Of a stretch of DNA of 64,000 nt, positions 9,021-17,477 are shown one piece after another (the stretch's first letter is position 1; each line of letters begins with the position of its first letter). The notes under the pieces were generated by a model. That model ran no database searches. It was not told the DNA's origin and worked only from the letters and a program-made list of their open reading frames with translations. Made by a program: the position numbers and the translations under genes. This DNA comes from G963663615 sp963663615 (lineage in GTDB: Bacteria; Bacteroidota; Ignavibacteria; Ignavibacteriales; Melioribacteraceae): positions 124,001 through 188,000 of the forward strand of contig OY760517.1 in assembly GCA_963663615.1 (NCBI GenBank). The letters run 5' to 3'.

Positions 9021-10007
9021 ATGCTTAATCAAAAAGACTTGCTCACGTTAAAAGAAAAAGAAAAAATAGACCATTATGTTGTATTAAATAAGGTAGAGGT
9101 AAAGATTACCAAAACAGGTAAGGAGTACCTTAGTCTTGAAATTAGCGATAAATCGGGTAAGCTTAGTGGTAACAAATGGGATATAAACGACAGTTTTCAT
9201 GAGGAAGCTTCGGTTGGTGATGTTGCAAAAGTAACAGGTACTCTCGAATTTTATCGAGATACTCCACAGGCTAAAATTGATAGTATTAGATTACTTAATG
9301 ATGATGAACCTTATAGCAGGGAAGACTTTTTAAGAAGTTCGGAACGTAACCTTGATGAAATGAAGAATGAGCTTAAAGAAAGAATTAAGCTTATTACTAA
9401 TGAACATCTTAAAGCGTTGCTTGTAAAGATATTTACACCCGATAATTACAATAAATATATTAAGGTGCCTGCTGGTAAGGCATGGCATCACTCCTATATT
9501 AGCGGTTTGCTTGAGCATACCCTCGAAATAATTCGTATATGCGATTTGATGAGTGATATCCATTCCGAAATAAACAGGGACTTGCTTGTATGCGGTGCAA
9601 TGTTGCACGATTTTGGCAAAATTGAAGAACTTTCCGTTGAAAAGGCTTTTGATTATACCGACCGTGGTAAACTTGTTGGGCACATTGTTATAGCAGCTAT
9701 GCATATTGAAGAGGCTGCCAAAAAGATAAAGGACTTTCCCGATGAGCTAAAGGATCAACTGGTGCATCTTGTGCTTTCGCATCAGGGAAAACTTGAGTTC
9801 GCATCACCGGTTGTTCCAAAAACTCTTGAAGCAATTGTATTATATCAGGCTGATGAACTAAGTGCCAAAACAAATGCTTATAAAAACGCTATATATTCCC
9901 CCGAAAATAAAAATAACGATTGGACGAAATTTTTGCCACTGGCAGGTACTGCCTTATATATACCAGAAGAAAAGGAAAACGATAACTTTAAGGAAACATT
10001 ATTCTAA
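9021..10007 (+). CDS. HD-domain 3'-5' exoribonuclease, YhaM-like
   Basis: 328 residues. The N-terminal OB-fold (about 15-100) has KTGKEYLSLEISDKSG. The C-terminal HD phosphohydrolase domain has an HHSYISGLLEHTLEI segment, the metal-binding MLHDFGKIEEL, and a later LVLSHQGKLEF. The order OB-HD and the length match YhaM/CbfI exoribonucleases, which trim RNA (and single-stranded DNA) from the 3' end in the cytoplasm. It is the first gene of a probable three-gene operon with a TPR protein and a sirtuin (gaps of 13 and 9 bases). The functional link among the three is unclear. The YhaM assignment rests on domain order and motifs. Confidence 0.85.
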   Translation: MLNQKDLLTLKEKEKIDHYVVLNKVEVKITKTGKEYLSLEISDKSGKLSGNKWDINDSFHEEASVGDVAKVTGTLEFYRDTPQAKIDSIRLLNDDEPYSREDFLRSSERNLDEMKNELKERIKLITNEHLKALLVKIFTPDNYNKYIKVPAGKAWHHSYISGLLEHTLEIIRICDLMSDIHSEINRDLLVCGAMLHDFGKIEELSVEKAFDYTDRGKLVGHIVIAAMHIEEAAKKIKDFPDELKDQLVHLVLSHQGKLEFASPVVPKTLEAIVLYQADELSAKTNAYKNAIYSPENKNNDWTKFLPLAGTALYIPEEKENDNFKETLF

Positions 10008-10020
10008 CCGGAGAGAAAAA

Positions 10021-10800
10021 ATGAAATCAGGAATGATCTCTATATTTATCTTATTCTTTGCCTTTGTTTCATTGCAGGCACAAACTGTAGAAGAACTAAT
10101 TAGTGAAGGTGATGCAGCCTATAAAATGTTTGATAATCAGGGTGCTCTTAAAATATTTGAAAAAGCCGATTCATTGTTTCCCGATAATTGGGAAGTTAAA
10201 TGGAGGTTAAGCCGAACTCTTGTTGATATTGGTGAACACATGCCATCCGAAACCTCTGATGATGAAGAGGCACAAATAAAAGTTTATGAAAGAGCTCTGG
10301 CTTTAGCTGAAAAAGCGGTGGCTCTTAATGATAAGGAGTCTGTTAACTATTTACGCCGTGCAATTGCAAACGGAAAAATTGCATTGTTTAAAGGCGTATT
10401 TTCAGTAGCCGGTGTGGTTAATAAAGTTAAGGCAGATTGCGAAAAATCGATACAGCTAAATACTGGTGGCAACGAGGTTCAGGGCACTACCCATTATGTG
10501 TTTGCAAGAACTCATTCCAAAATTTCTGAAAAATGGGCACCTGCTCGTTCGGTTATCGGACTTGGTTGGGCAGACTGGGAAGTAGCTATTAAAGAGTTTC
10601 AGATTGCTCTTGAACTACGTCCTGAATTTATGATGGTTTACCTTGATTACGCAAAAGCTCTTATGCGTGAAGATTTATTTAAGGAGGCACTTAATCAACT
10701 TGAAAAAGGTCTAAAATGTCCGCATATTGATGAGGATGATTCTGCAAGAGTTGAAGAAATTAAAACTCTTATTGCAGAGGTTAAGGAAGAACTTGAATAG
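10021..10800 (+). CDS. Exported TPR-repeat protein
   Basis: 259 residues from ATG 10021, chosen because GGAGAG lies just upstream and a signal peptide (FAFVSLQAQ, cut near 21) follows; a longer reading from 9862 would overlap the previous gene. TPR-like helices occur at about 22-60 and 85-150, and a clear TPR pair at about 175-240 (WEVAIKEFQIALELRPEF, LFKEALNQLEKGL). The HYVFARTHSKISE and WADWEVAI pattern recalls the RMDN/FAM82-type TPR family, but that is a loose resemblance. Probably a periplasmic scaffold. It lies between a ribonuclease and a sirtuin gene in one operon; function unknown. Confidence 0.7.
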   Translation: MKSGMISIFILFFAFVSLQAQTVEELISEGDAAYKMFDNQGALKIFEKADSLFPDNWEVKWRLSRTLVDIGEHMPSETSDDEEAQIKVYERALALAEKAVALNDKESVNYLRRAIANGKIALFKGVFSVAGVVNKVKADCEKSIQLNTGGNEVQGTTHYVFARTHSKISEKWAPARSVIGLGWADWEVAIKEFQIALELRPEFMMVYLDYAKALMREDLFKEALNQLEKGLKCPHIDEDDSARVEEIKTLIAEVKEELE

Positions 10801-10809
10801 GTAACAAAA

Positions 10810-11556
10810 GTGAATATCCCTGAAGAATTAAAAGAAAAACTGGCTGGTGCCAAAAATGTTCTTGTCTTTACCGGAGCCGGTATGTCAGCCGAAAGCGGAA
10901 TACCAACATTCCGAGGTAAAGATGGTATATGGAACAAGCTTAAACCTGAAGAACTGGCCAGTTTTGATGCATTTCTTAAAAACCCCGATCTAGTGTGGGA
11001 ATGGTACCAGCACAGAAGAAAAATTATTTTTGAAACCGAACCCAATGCCGGACATAGAGCCATTGCCGAATTGCAGGAATATTATAACGTAACTGTTGTT
11101 ACCCAGAATGTTGATAATCTGCATAATCGTGCCGGTAGTAAAACTGTGTATGAGCTGCATGGTAATATTGAAAGAAATTATTGCGTTGATTGTAAAACTT
11201 TTTACTCTCAAATCGATTTAACCAAACAGCAAGGCGTGCCCAGTTGTAAAAAATGTGGTGGTCTTATAAGACCCGATGTTGTTTGGTTTGGTGAGTACCT
11301 GCCCCAGGAAGAGTTTGCAAGCTCCGAACTGGCTGCCAAAAACAGCGACATCTGTTTTATTATCGGTACTACTGCTGCGGTTTATCCTGCCGCATATATA
11401 CCATTTGGTGCCAAATCAGCAGGAGCTTATCTAATTGAGATTAACACAGACGATTCTGAAATTACCCGTGAGGTTGATTTCAGTTTCAGGGGTGCCGCAG
11501 GTGAGGTTTTACCTCAGTTGCTTGCGGAGATTAAAATACTTAAAACTATTAAATAA
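10810..11556 (+). CDS. cobB: NAD-dependent protein deacylase (class III sirtuin)
   Basis: 248 residues from a GTG start at 10810, 9 bases after the previous stop. Sirtuin motifs appear in order: GAGMSAESGIPTFRG (NAD loop), TQNVDNLH, the catalytic His in YELHGN, two Cys pairs for structural zinc (CVDCKTF and CKKCGG), then IIGTTAAVYPA. A Tyr-x-x-Arg pair in WYQHRRK matches class III sirtuins such as CobB and SIRT5, which remove acetyl and also succinyl groups from lysines in an NAD-dependent reaction. Cytoplasmic. Last gene of the three-gene operon. Confidence 0.93.
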   Translation: MNIPEELKEKLAGAKNVLVFTGAGMSAESGIPTFRGKDGIWNKLKPEELASFDAFLKNPDLVWEWYQHRRKIIFETEPNAGHRAIAELQEYYNVTVVTQNVDNLHNRAGSKTVYELHGNIERNYCVDCKTFYSQIDLTKQQGVPSCKKCGGLIRPDVVWFGEYLPQEEFASSELAAKNSDICFIIGTTAAVYPAAYIPFGAKSAGAYLIEINTDDSEITREVDFSFRGAAGEVLPQLLAEIKILKTIK

Positions 11557-11656
11557 AGTTAGTTCTCTGTCAAGTTTTTTACCCTCCCAGTAATTGTTAC
11601 TTTAAAAGCTGTTTGTTATCTTGTTTTAAATTAACGTGGATTTAATTGAGGTACAA

Positions 11657-13675
11657 ATGGCTTTAAGGGTAATACTATTCTTAACTATTTTTGTTTCACT
11701 TCTAACTGCTCAAAGTGGAAACTGGATATACCTGGCTGGAAACTCTGTTCATGATATTGCAGAAAATTCAAACGGAAGAATATTTCGTATTGATAAAATT
11801 GGAAAAATTGTTTTTTACACTGACGATAAGGGTGAAACCTGGCAGCAAATAATTCTTGAGTGGCAACCTGAATCTATAACGGTTGACAGGTTCGATAGAC
11901 TTTGGGTTGGTACAAAATCAGAGCATCTTTTAAGGTCTTCTGATAATGGTGCAACCTGGGATGACTATCCTTGTGGTGAAGTTACTGATGTTTACGTTGC
12001 CGGTAATAATTCAATTGTTGCCGCAGGTTGTTGGGAAATTTTTGTTTCATTTGACGATGGTAACAACTGGATTAAATCTGATATTCAGATGGTAGGAATA
12101 GACAAGGTTTTTATTTATGGTGATAGTACCTTATTTGCATCCAGGAAAAATGAGTTGAAGCGTAGTACCAATTTGGGTGCAGAATGGGAAACTGTTTTTC
12201 AAAACACTTATAACGACATAAGTATGGTTAACGATTCCGTTATCTATGTCTCCTGTAATGATATACTTTACAGCACTGATGGGGGTAATCAATGGAACCT
12301 GATGAATACCGATAGTTATAGACAATTGGAAGTATTCTCTGATTCGGTTCTATTCTGGTATGATGATAATATTGTATTCTATTCGGAAGATTTTGGTGTA
12401 ACAAGTCATTTGTTAGGTAATCCTTTTTCATTAGGATATAGTGCTAACCTGCTAAAAATTCAGAACAGTATAGCAATGATCGATGATGGAAAGTTGGTTA
12501 TATATGACCTTACCGAAAATATCAGCGATGACTGTTACCTGCCTCTTGAAGTGGGAAACCAGTGGTTGTTTGTTGAGCGTATGAACAATTGTTTAATTGA
12601 TACCATTTCAATAATAGATAAATCTGTTATTGATGGCAAATCATACTATTTGGATAACACAGGCAGAAACATCAGATATGATTCAACCAACAGTAATTTG
12701 TACATATATTATGATGGTTATGGTGAAAAACTTTATATGGATTTTTCTCTTTCTCAAGGTGCTCTTATGTATCAGTGGCTAACTGGTGATTGGTATCACG
12801 GGGGAAGAATAGAAGAATATGAGGCATCTGTTTTTGGCAAGCAAACAAATATTATCGGTTTTGAAGAGTTTGAAGAATATAGCTGGCACTATCAATACTA
12901 TGCTAAAAATATAGGTTTTGTTCAGGAAAATATTTATTACCAGTATAGTTCAGCAAGAAAAAGAAATCTTTTGGAAGCCTTGATAGTCAGGGATGGTGAT
13001 CATGAGCATTATTCAAACGGTTATACCACAGAAATTTCCGGGGATTATATTATACAATACAATAATAGTAGTCCGGTTTCAGTTGAGTTTGATCTCAATC
13101 ACCCAAACAGTATTCTCTCAACCCAAAATTATATAGGGGTCAGTTTTCTTGATACCGTATGGTTTTGCTCATTCTATTCAAATGGAGCTAATTCAACCGA
13201 TACGGTTAAACAGATTATTACTCCTGTTAGCAATGTGAACCACTATAAGTTTGATGTTGGTTTTGATGAGCAGTTGTTAGCCCGGGGATACCAGTTTTAC
13301 TACTCTTACTTAATAAAGAGCAAGGGACTAACCGGAAAAACAGAACGTTTCCCCGAAACTGGTTGGTATGATCTTAATCCAACAGATATTGAGAATAATG
13401 GATATAACCAATATAGTTATGATCTTTCACAAAACTACCCTAATCCGTTTAATCCTGAAACAGTAATAAGCTATTCGGTTGCAGAAAGTAGTAACGTATT
13501 AGTTGAAGTATTCAATCTATTGGGTGAAAAAGTAACAACATTGGTAAATGAGTATAAAAATTCAGGCGAATATTCTGTTAAGTTTAATGGGGTTAACCTG
13601 CCCGCTGGTTTGTACTTATACCGAATAACCGCAGGCAAATTTGTTCACACAAAAAAAATGTTGCTGATAAAATAG
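11657..13675 (+). CDS. T9SS-exported Asp-box (BNR-like) repeat protein, copy 1
   Basis: 672 residues from ATG 11657, chosen for its GAGG ribosome-binding sequence and signal peptide (FVSLLTAQS). The N-terminal half has Asp-box repeats with the S-x-D-x-G-x-x-W pattern (SSDNGATW, SFDDGNNW, STNLGAEW, STDGGNQW), indicating a sialidase/VPS10-like beta-propeller. A middle domain of unknown family follows (about 295-575). The last 80 residues are a type IX sorting domain (QNYPNPFNPET, then NLPAGLYLYRI and KKMLLIK), so the protein should cross the outer membrane and be attached or released. Asp-box folds are not proof of sialidase activity, and I see no catalytic motif. A paralogue follows 9 bases downstream. 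Confidence 0.85.
   Translation: MALRVILFLTIFVSLLTAQSGNWIYLAGNSVHDIAENSNGRIFRIDKIGKIVFYTDDKGETWQQIILEWQPESITVDRFDRLWVGTKSEHLLRSSDNGATWDDYPCGEVTDVYVAGNNSIVAAGCWEIFVSFDDGNNWIKSDIQMVGIDKVFIYGDSTLFASRKNELKRSTNLGAEWETVFQNTYNDISMVNDSVIYVSCNDILYSTDGGNQWNLMNTDSYRQLEVFSDSVLFWYDDNIVFYSEDFGVTSHLLGNPFSLGYSANLLKIQNSIAMIDDGKLVIYDLTENISDDCYLPLEVGNQWLFVERMNNCLIDTISIIDKSVIDGKSYYLDNTGRNIRYDSTNSNLYIYYDGYGEKLYMDFSLSQGALMYQWLTGDWYHGGRIEEYEASVFGKQTNIIGFEEFEEYSWHYQYYAKNIGFVQENIYYQYSSARKRNLLEALIVRDGDHEHYSNGYTTEISGDYIIQYNNSSPVSVEFDLNHPNSILSTQNYIGVSFLDTVWFCSFYSNGANSTDTVKQIITPVSNVNHYKFDVGFDEQLLARGYQFYYSYLIKSKGLTGKTERFPETGWYDLNPTDIENNGYNQYSYDLSQNYPNPFNPETVISYSVAESSNVLVEVFNLLGEKVTTLVNEYKNSGEYSVKFNGVNLPAGLYLYRITAGKFVHTKKMLLIK
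13428..13675 (+). repeat. Sorting-domain DNA repeat, copy A
   Basis: The last 248 bp of this gene align without gaps to 15459-15706 of the next gene, with by eye about nine in ten bases identical, including many silent positions. The upstream parts of the two genes are far more diverged. This suggests recent duplication or gene conversion limited to the type IX sorting domain. Confidence 0.85.
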
Positions 13676-13684
13676 GGGGCGATT

Positions 13685-15706
13685 TTGAAAAAGTTTTTTT
13701 TACTATTTATCGTTTTAAGTGCTTATTTGTTTGGGCAACCAAACTATTGGAGAAAGATAAGTGACAAAGTGTACTCAACTGTTCAACTAACTCCGGATGA
13801 GATTCTAATTGCGAAAAATAGATATGCTGACAATTATAACTATTCCACAAATTATGGAAAAACTTGGTATATATTGTCCACTCCCACACAATGCGGGTAT
13901 GTTTATAAGGACAGATTTGGTTCGCATTGGGCAACTGATGCTAATAAGAATCTGATGGTTAAATACGCCGGCACCAATAAATATATAGAGTTATTGCCAC
14001 TTGATTATTTTTATTCGATTTATGTAGCTGCAGATAGTTCTGTTTATGTTTCTGCCGATACTTTATACTTTTCTTCCGATTATGGCAACACTTGGGTAAA
14101 AAGGAATTTTCATGTTCGGGGTTATGATATTAATGGTCGTTCGGATGGTACTCTCTTCCTGAATTCTTATTATTATTCAGTTTATAAAACAACTGATAAA
14201 GGTATTACCTGGAATGTAATATACCCGGGAACTACTTATAATTTTACAATACATAACGATACTCTTTATTCACAATATAGAAATCTTTACCGATCAGTAG
14301 ATATGGGAGATAGTTGGCAATTAGTCCATTACGACACTAATTTTGATAATTATACCATTAGTTCTGACGGAACTCAATATGGAAGTAAAGATTGTAAAGT
14401 ATTTATTTCAGAAGATAGTGGAGTAAGCTGGGAGGATATGGGTTATTCAATTCCGGAGGTAAGAATCAATGAGATTATACCAATTGGGAACAAACTTTTA
14501 CTGTTTTCGAATGAAGCTATTTTTGAATATGATCCGGATAATCCACTCCATAGGGATGAGAATTATTTTCCTCTTGCCATTGGTAATAAATGGCAGTATT
14601 TAACTGATTACCCACCTTACACAATTTATAATTTTGAAATTACAGATACTGTAACATTTGAAGGAGAAGTATTTTACAAACACAATTTTTTAGGATACCT
14701 GAACAATAATAAGGAAACAGGTATTCTAAAGGTATTGGTAGGTAATCCACCTTATCATTACACCAGTAAGGTTGCTAATATGTTACTGCATGAACATGGA
14801 ATAATCAAAGTAAGCTGGTTAAGTAAATACTACGATGTGATAGTATCTGAAAAAGAGATAATATTTAATAACGGAATAAAAAATAATGTTCGTTTTGATG
14901 ATTTGGAGGATGCCTCAATTTATCAGGAGTATTTGGGCAATTGGGGGTTATATAAATTTGGGGTAAGTGATGATTCCAGTTACTATACCGGTAAAATGAA
15001 TGAAGCATTAGTTGAGATTAACGGAGAATTAAATCATTACAAAAAGGATTATGATCTTGATATAAGTGGGGATTATGAATTTAGAACGGTTCCCGGTGGT
15101 GCTTTGCATCTAAATTTTGTTCTGGATCATGAGCTTGATATACTTCCACAGGCTTTATCTGATGCGTGCAGGTACTACATTGATAAAGTAACGTTGAAAT
15201 ATTTCTATCAGAAAGATGGTGAAACAACTGATACAACAGTTATTGAGATACCACGCCTGGAAGGAACTAACAGGTTTGAAACAATTATTCAGCTTGATAT
15301 AAACTATTTTGGAACGGGTTACCATTTCAGCTACCAGATTATAATAAAAGACAAGGCAATAATTCCCAACATAACTAAATTACCTTCTTCGGGATGGTAT
15401 AATGTTATCGAAATACTCTCGGATGTAAATGATACAGAAGTATATAAATTCTCTCTCGCACAAAACTACCCTAATCCGTTTAATCCAGAAACAGTAATAA
15501 ACTATTCGGTTGCCGAAGGTAGTAACGTATTAGTTGAAGTATTCAACCTGTTGGGTGAAAAAGTAACAACATTGGTAAATGAGTATAAAAATTCAGGCGA
15601 ATATTCGGCTAAGTTTAATGCGGTTAACCTGCCCGCTGGTTTGTATTTATACCGAATAACTACCGGCAAATTTGTTGAAACAAAAAAAATGTTGCTGCTT
15701 AAATAA
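13685..15706 (+). CDS. T9SS-exported Asp-box (BNR-like) repeat protein, copy 2
   Basis: 673 residues from a TTG start at 13685, preceded by AGGGGGCGA; the signal peptide is FIVLSAYLFGQP. Same layout as the preceding gene. Asp-box repeats (STNYGKTW, SSDYGNTW, TTDKGITW, SVDMGDSW, SEDSGVSW) suggest a beta-propeller, followed by an uncharacterised middle region (about 290-575) and a type IX sorting domain (QNYPNPFNPET to KKMLLLK). It is probably a cell-surface or secreted protein with unknown ligand. The two genes are 9 bases apart and likely co-transcribed. Its last 8 bases overlap the end of the convergent GNAT gene. Confidence 0.85.
   Translation: MKKFFLLFIVLSAYLFGQPNYWRKISDKVYSTVQLTPDEILIAKNRYADNYNYSTNYGKTWYILSTPTQCGYVYKDRFGSHWATDANKNLMVKYAGTNKYIELLPLDYFYSIYVAADSSVYVSADTLYFSSDYGNTWVKRNFHVRGYDINGRSDGTLFLNSYYYSVYKTTDKGITWNVIYPGTTYNFTIHNDTLYSQYRNLYRSVDMGDSWQLVHYDTNFDNYTISSDGTQYGSKDCKVFISEDSGVSWEDMGYSIPEVRINEIIPIGNKLLLFSNEAIFEYDPDNPLHRDENYFPLAIGNKWQYLTDYPPYTIYNFEITDTVTFEGEVFYKHNFLGYLNNNKETGILKVLVGNPPYHYTSKVANMLLHEHGIIKVSWLSKYYDVIVSEKEIIFNNGIKNNVRFDDLEDASIYQEYLGNWGLYKFGVSDDSSYYTGKMNEALVEINGELNHYKKDYDLDISGDYEFRTVPGGALHLNFVLDHELDILPQALSDACRYYIDKVTLKYFYQKDGETTDTTVIEIPRLEGTNRFETIIQLDINYFGTGYHFSYQIIIKDKAIIPNITKLPSSGWYNVIEILSDVNDTEVYKFSLAQNYPNPFNPETVINYSVAEGSNVLVEVFNLLGEKVTTLVNEYKNSGEYSAKFNAVNLPAGLYLYRITTGKFVETKKMLLLK
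15459..15706 (+). repeat. Sorting-domain DNA repeat, copy B
   Basis: Partner of 13428-13675: same length, no gaps, very similar at the nucleotide level. It ends with the stop codon and overlaps the GNAT stop. Confidence 0.85.
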
Positions 15707-16190
15707 ATTTTTGCATCCAGATTATATCAAAGTCTTCACCGAATTTAGTACCGATGTTTTGAAAACGTCCACATTCGGTGAAGCCATGCTTTCTATGAAA
15801 ACGAATGCTTCCGGTATTCCTTGAGCTAATATGTACAAGAAGAGATTTTATTCCAAGCGTACTGCATTCTTCCTCAAGAGCTTCCAAAATAATTTTTCCA
15901 ACACCCTTACCCGTAAAATCGGGTAAAATAAAATAACCACAAACAGCAGCTTTGTTAAAAGTTTCTGCCCTGTGGTAACGGTTAACAAACGCAAACCCAA
16001 CAATTCTGTTTTCGTACAAAATTACAAGTTTGGGTAAATCAGGCGATGTCCCCATAATCGGTTCAAACTCAGATTCATCAAACTCGGTATCAGGGTAGGC
16101 AGCAAACGAGTTTTTAATAAAAAAATTAAAAATATTCCGAACCTTTTCCTTATCGGTTTCACTATTATATTTTCTGATTATGTAATCCAT
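15699..16190 (-). CDS. GNAT-family N-acetyltransferase
   Basis: 163 residues. The acetyl-CoA loop is visible as GYFILPDFTGKGVGKIILEALE, followed by the RNTGSIRFHRKHGF C-terminal motif shared with phosphinothricin/methionine-sulfone type N-acetyltransferases. It would transfer acetyl from acetyl-CoA to a small amine; the substrate is not predictable. Cytoplasmic. Convergent with the preceding T9SS gene, sharing 8 bases at the stop codons, so each mRNA end contains antisense to the other. Confidence 0.85.
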   Translation of the reverse strand: MDYIIRKYNSETDKEKVRNIFNFFIKNSFAAYPDTEFDESEFEPIMGTSPDLPKLVILYENRIVGFAFVNRYHRAETFNKAAVCGYFILPDFTGKGVGKIILEALEEECSTLGIKSLLVHISSRNTGSIRFHRKHGFTECGRFQNIGTKFGEDFDIIWMQKFI

Positions 16191-16332
16191 TGTTTCCCTA
16201 TAAATTAGTCAATAGAAATTATATAATTGTAAAGGAATATTCAAGGGTAGTTAGCAATATAGGTGTTGATGAACGTTTTTGATTTAAAAGTTGTTGCAAC
16301 AAGTAATTAAGATAACTTAAGAAGAATTATAA

Positions 16333-17466
16333 ATGGCAGATAATACCAGAAATATTTCCGATTTTGATATTGAGAATTTGAATGTAAGAGCTTTACTCGA
16401 TTCCCTTGCAGAGGGTATGATAATAATAAATCAGGCAGGCGAAATCAAGTTTATTAATCGCAGAATGAGTGAGCTTTCGGGATATAATAATAGTGAAGTT
16501 ACAAACCAGACCCTCAATGTTTTCTTATCAGAAAAATTTCATTCAAGTCATCTTCAACGCATATTAGAGTATTTTAGGTATCCCAAAACCCGTCCAATGG
16601 GTAGCGGATTAAATTTTAGTCTTGTTAGAAAAGATGGTGTTTCGGTACCTGTTGAAATTAGTCTTAGCTTTATGAAAACGAAGCATGAAAATGTAGCAAT
16701 AGGATTTGTTACGGATATTTCGAAACGGCTTGAAATTGAAGATGAGCTAAAACAGCGTAACCTTGAGCTTGATGCTTATGCACATACAGTTGCCCATGAT
16801 CTTAATAATACAATTTCAGGATTGGTTTCCATGAGTCAGTTTATTGCTGATAGTGATGCAACTATTAAACCTAAAGAGAGAAAGGACTTACTCCACAAGC
16901 TTTCGAGAAGGGGTGTAAAACTAACAAAAGTAGTCCGTGAACTACTTGCGTTTGCTACTCTCCGTAAAAAAGATGTATTGCCTTTCGAGGAAGAGGTTCT
17001 GCCAATTGTTAATGAGGCTCTCGATAGACTTGCTTTTGCAATTGAAGAGAACAATGCAAAAATTTCGCTCCCTGATAATTTACCGGATTGTATGGGGTAT
17101 GCTCAATGGATTGAAGAGGTTTGGTATAACCTTCTTGGTAATGCCGTTAAATATGGTGGCAACCCGCCCGAGATTAGTATATCTGGTGAATTAACCGATA
17201 ATGGTTTTGTGAAATACAGTATAACCGATAATGGTGAGGGCATGAGTAAAGAAAAAATACGTACTATATTAAGCTCAAAATATAAAATTGCGAATGATAG
17301 CAAAAAGGGTTATGGACTCGGTATTTCAATAGTTAAGCGAATATTACACAAACTGGATGGTAAACTTGAAATTACTTCGGAAGAGGGGAAAGGTAGTACA
17401 TTCAGTTTTTATCTTAAATCGGTAAATAATGAAAACCTCCAGGGACATGCAGACCCTGAAGGTTAA
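16333..17466 (+). CDS. Soluble PAS-domain sensor histidine kinase
   Basis: 377 residues with no signal peptide or membrane helix, so probably cytoplasmic. A PAS domain covers about 17-135 (INQAGEIKFINRRMSELSGY, GFVTDISKRLEIEDEL). The HisKA-like domain has phosphoacceptor His 155 in HTVAHDLNNTISGL. HATPase motifs are NAVKYGG, DNGEGM and YGLGISIV. There is no neighbouring response regulator. The ribosome-binding site is weak. It would sense an intracellular signal through PAS, but the ligand is unknown. Convergent with the tricorn-protease gene, 11 bases apart. Confidence 0.9.
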   Translation: MADNTRNISDFDIENLNVRALLDSLAEGMIIINQAGEIKFINRRMSELSGYNNSEVTNQTLNVFLSEKFHSSHLQRILEYFRYPKTRPMGSGLNFSLVRKDGVSVPVEISLSFMKTKHENVAIGFVTDISKRLEIEDELKQRNLELDAYAHTVAHDLNNTISGLVSMSQFIADSDATIKPKERKDLLHKLSRRGVKLTKVVRELLAFATLRKKDVLPFEEEVLPIVNEALDRLAFAIEENNAKISLPDNLPDCMGYAQWIEEVWYNLLGNAVKYGGNPPEISISGELTDNGFVKYSITDNGEGMSKEKIRTILSSKYKIANDSKKGYGLGISIVKRILHKLDGKLEITSEEGKGSTFSFYLKSVNNENLQGHADPEG

Positions 17467-17477
17467 CAGTTATAAAT

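Noticed and set aside
9862..10020. N-terminal extension of the TPR protein
   Set aside because: It overlaps the end of the nuclease gene and would bury a good signal peptide; ATG 10021 has a better ribosome-binding site.
11636..11656. Seven-residue extension of the first Asp-box protein
   Set aside because: ATG 11657 has a clear GAGG sequence and starts directly with the signal peptide.
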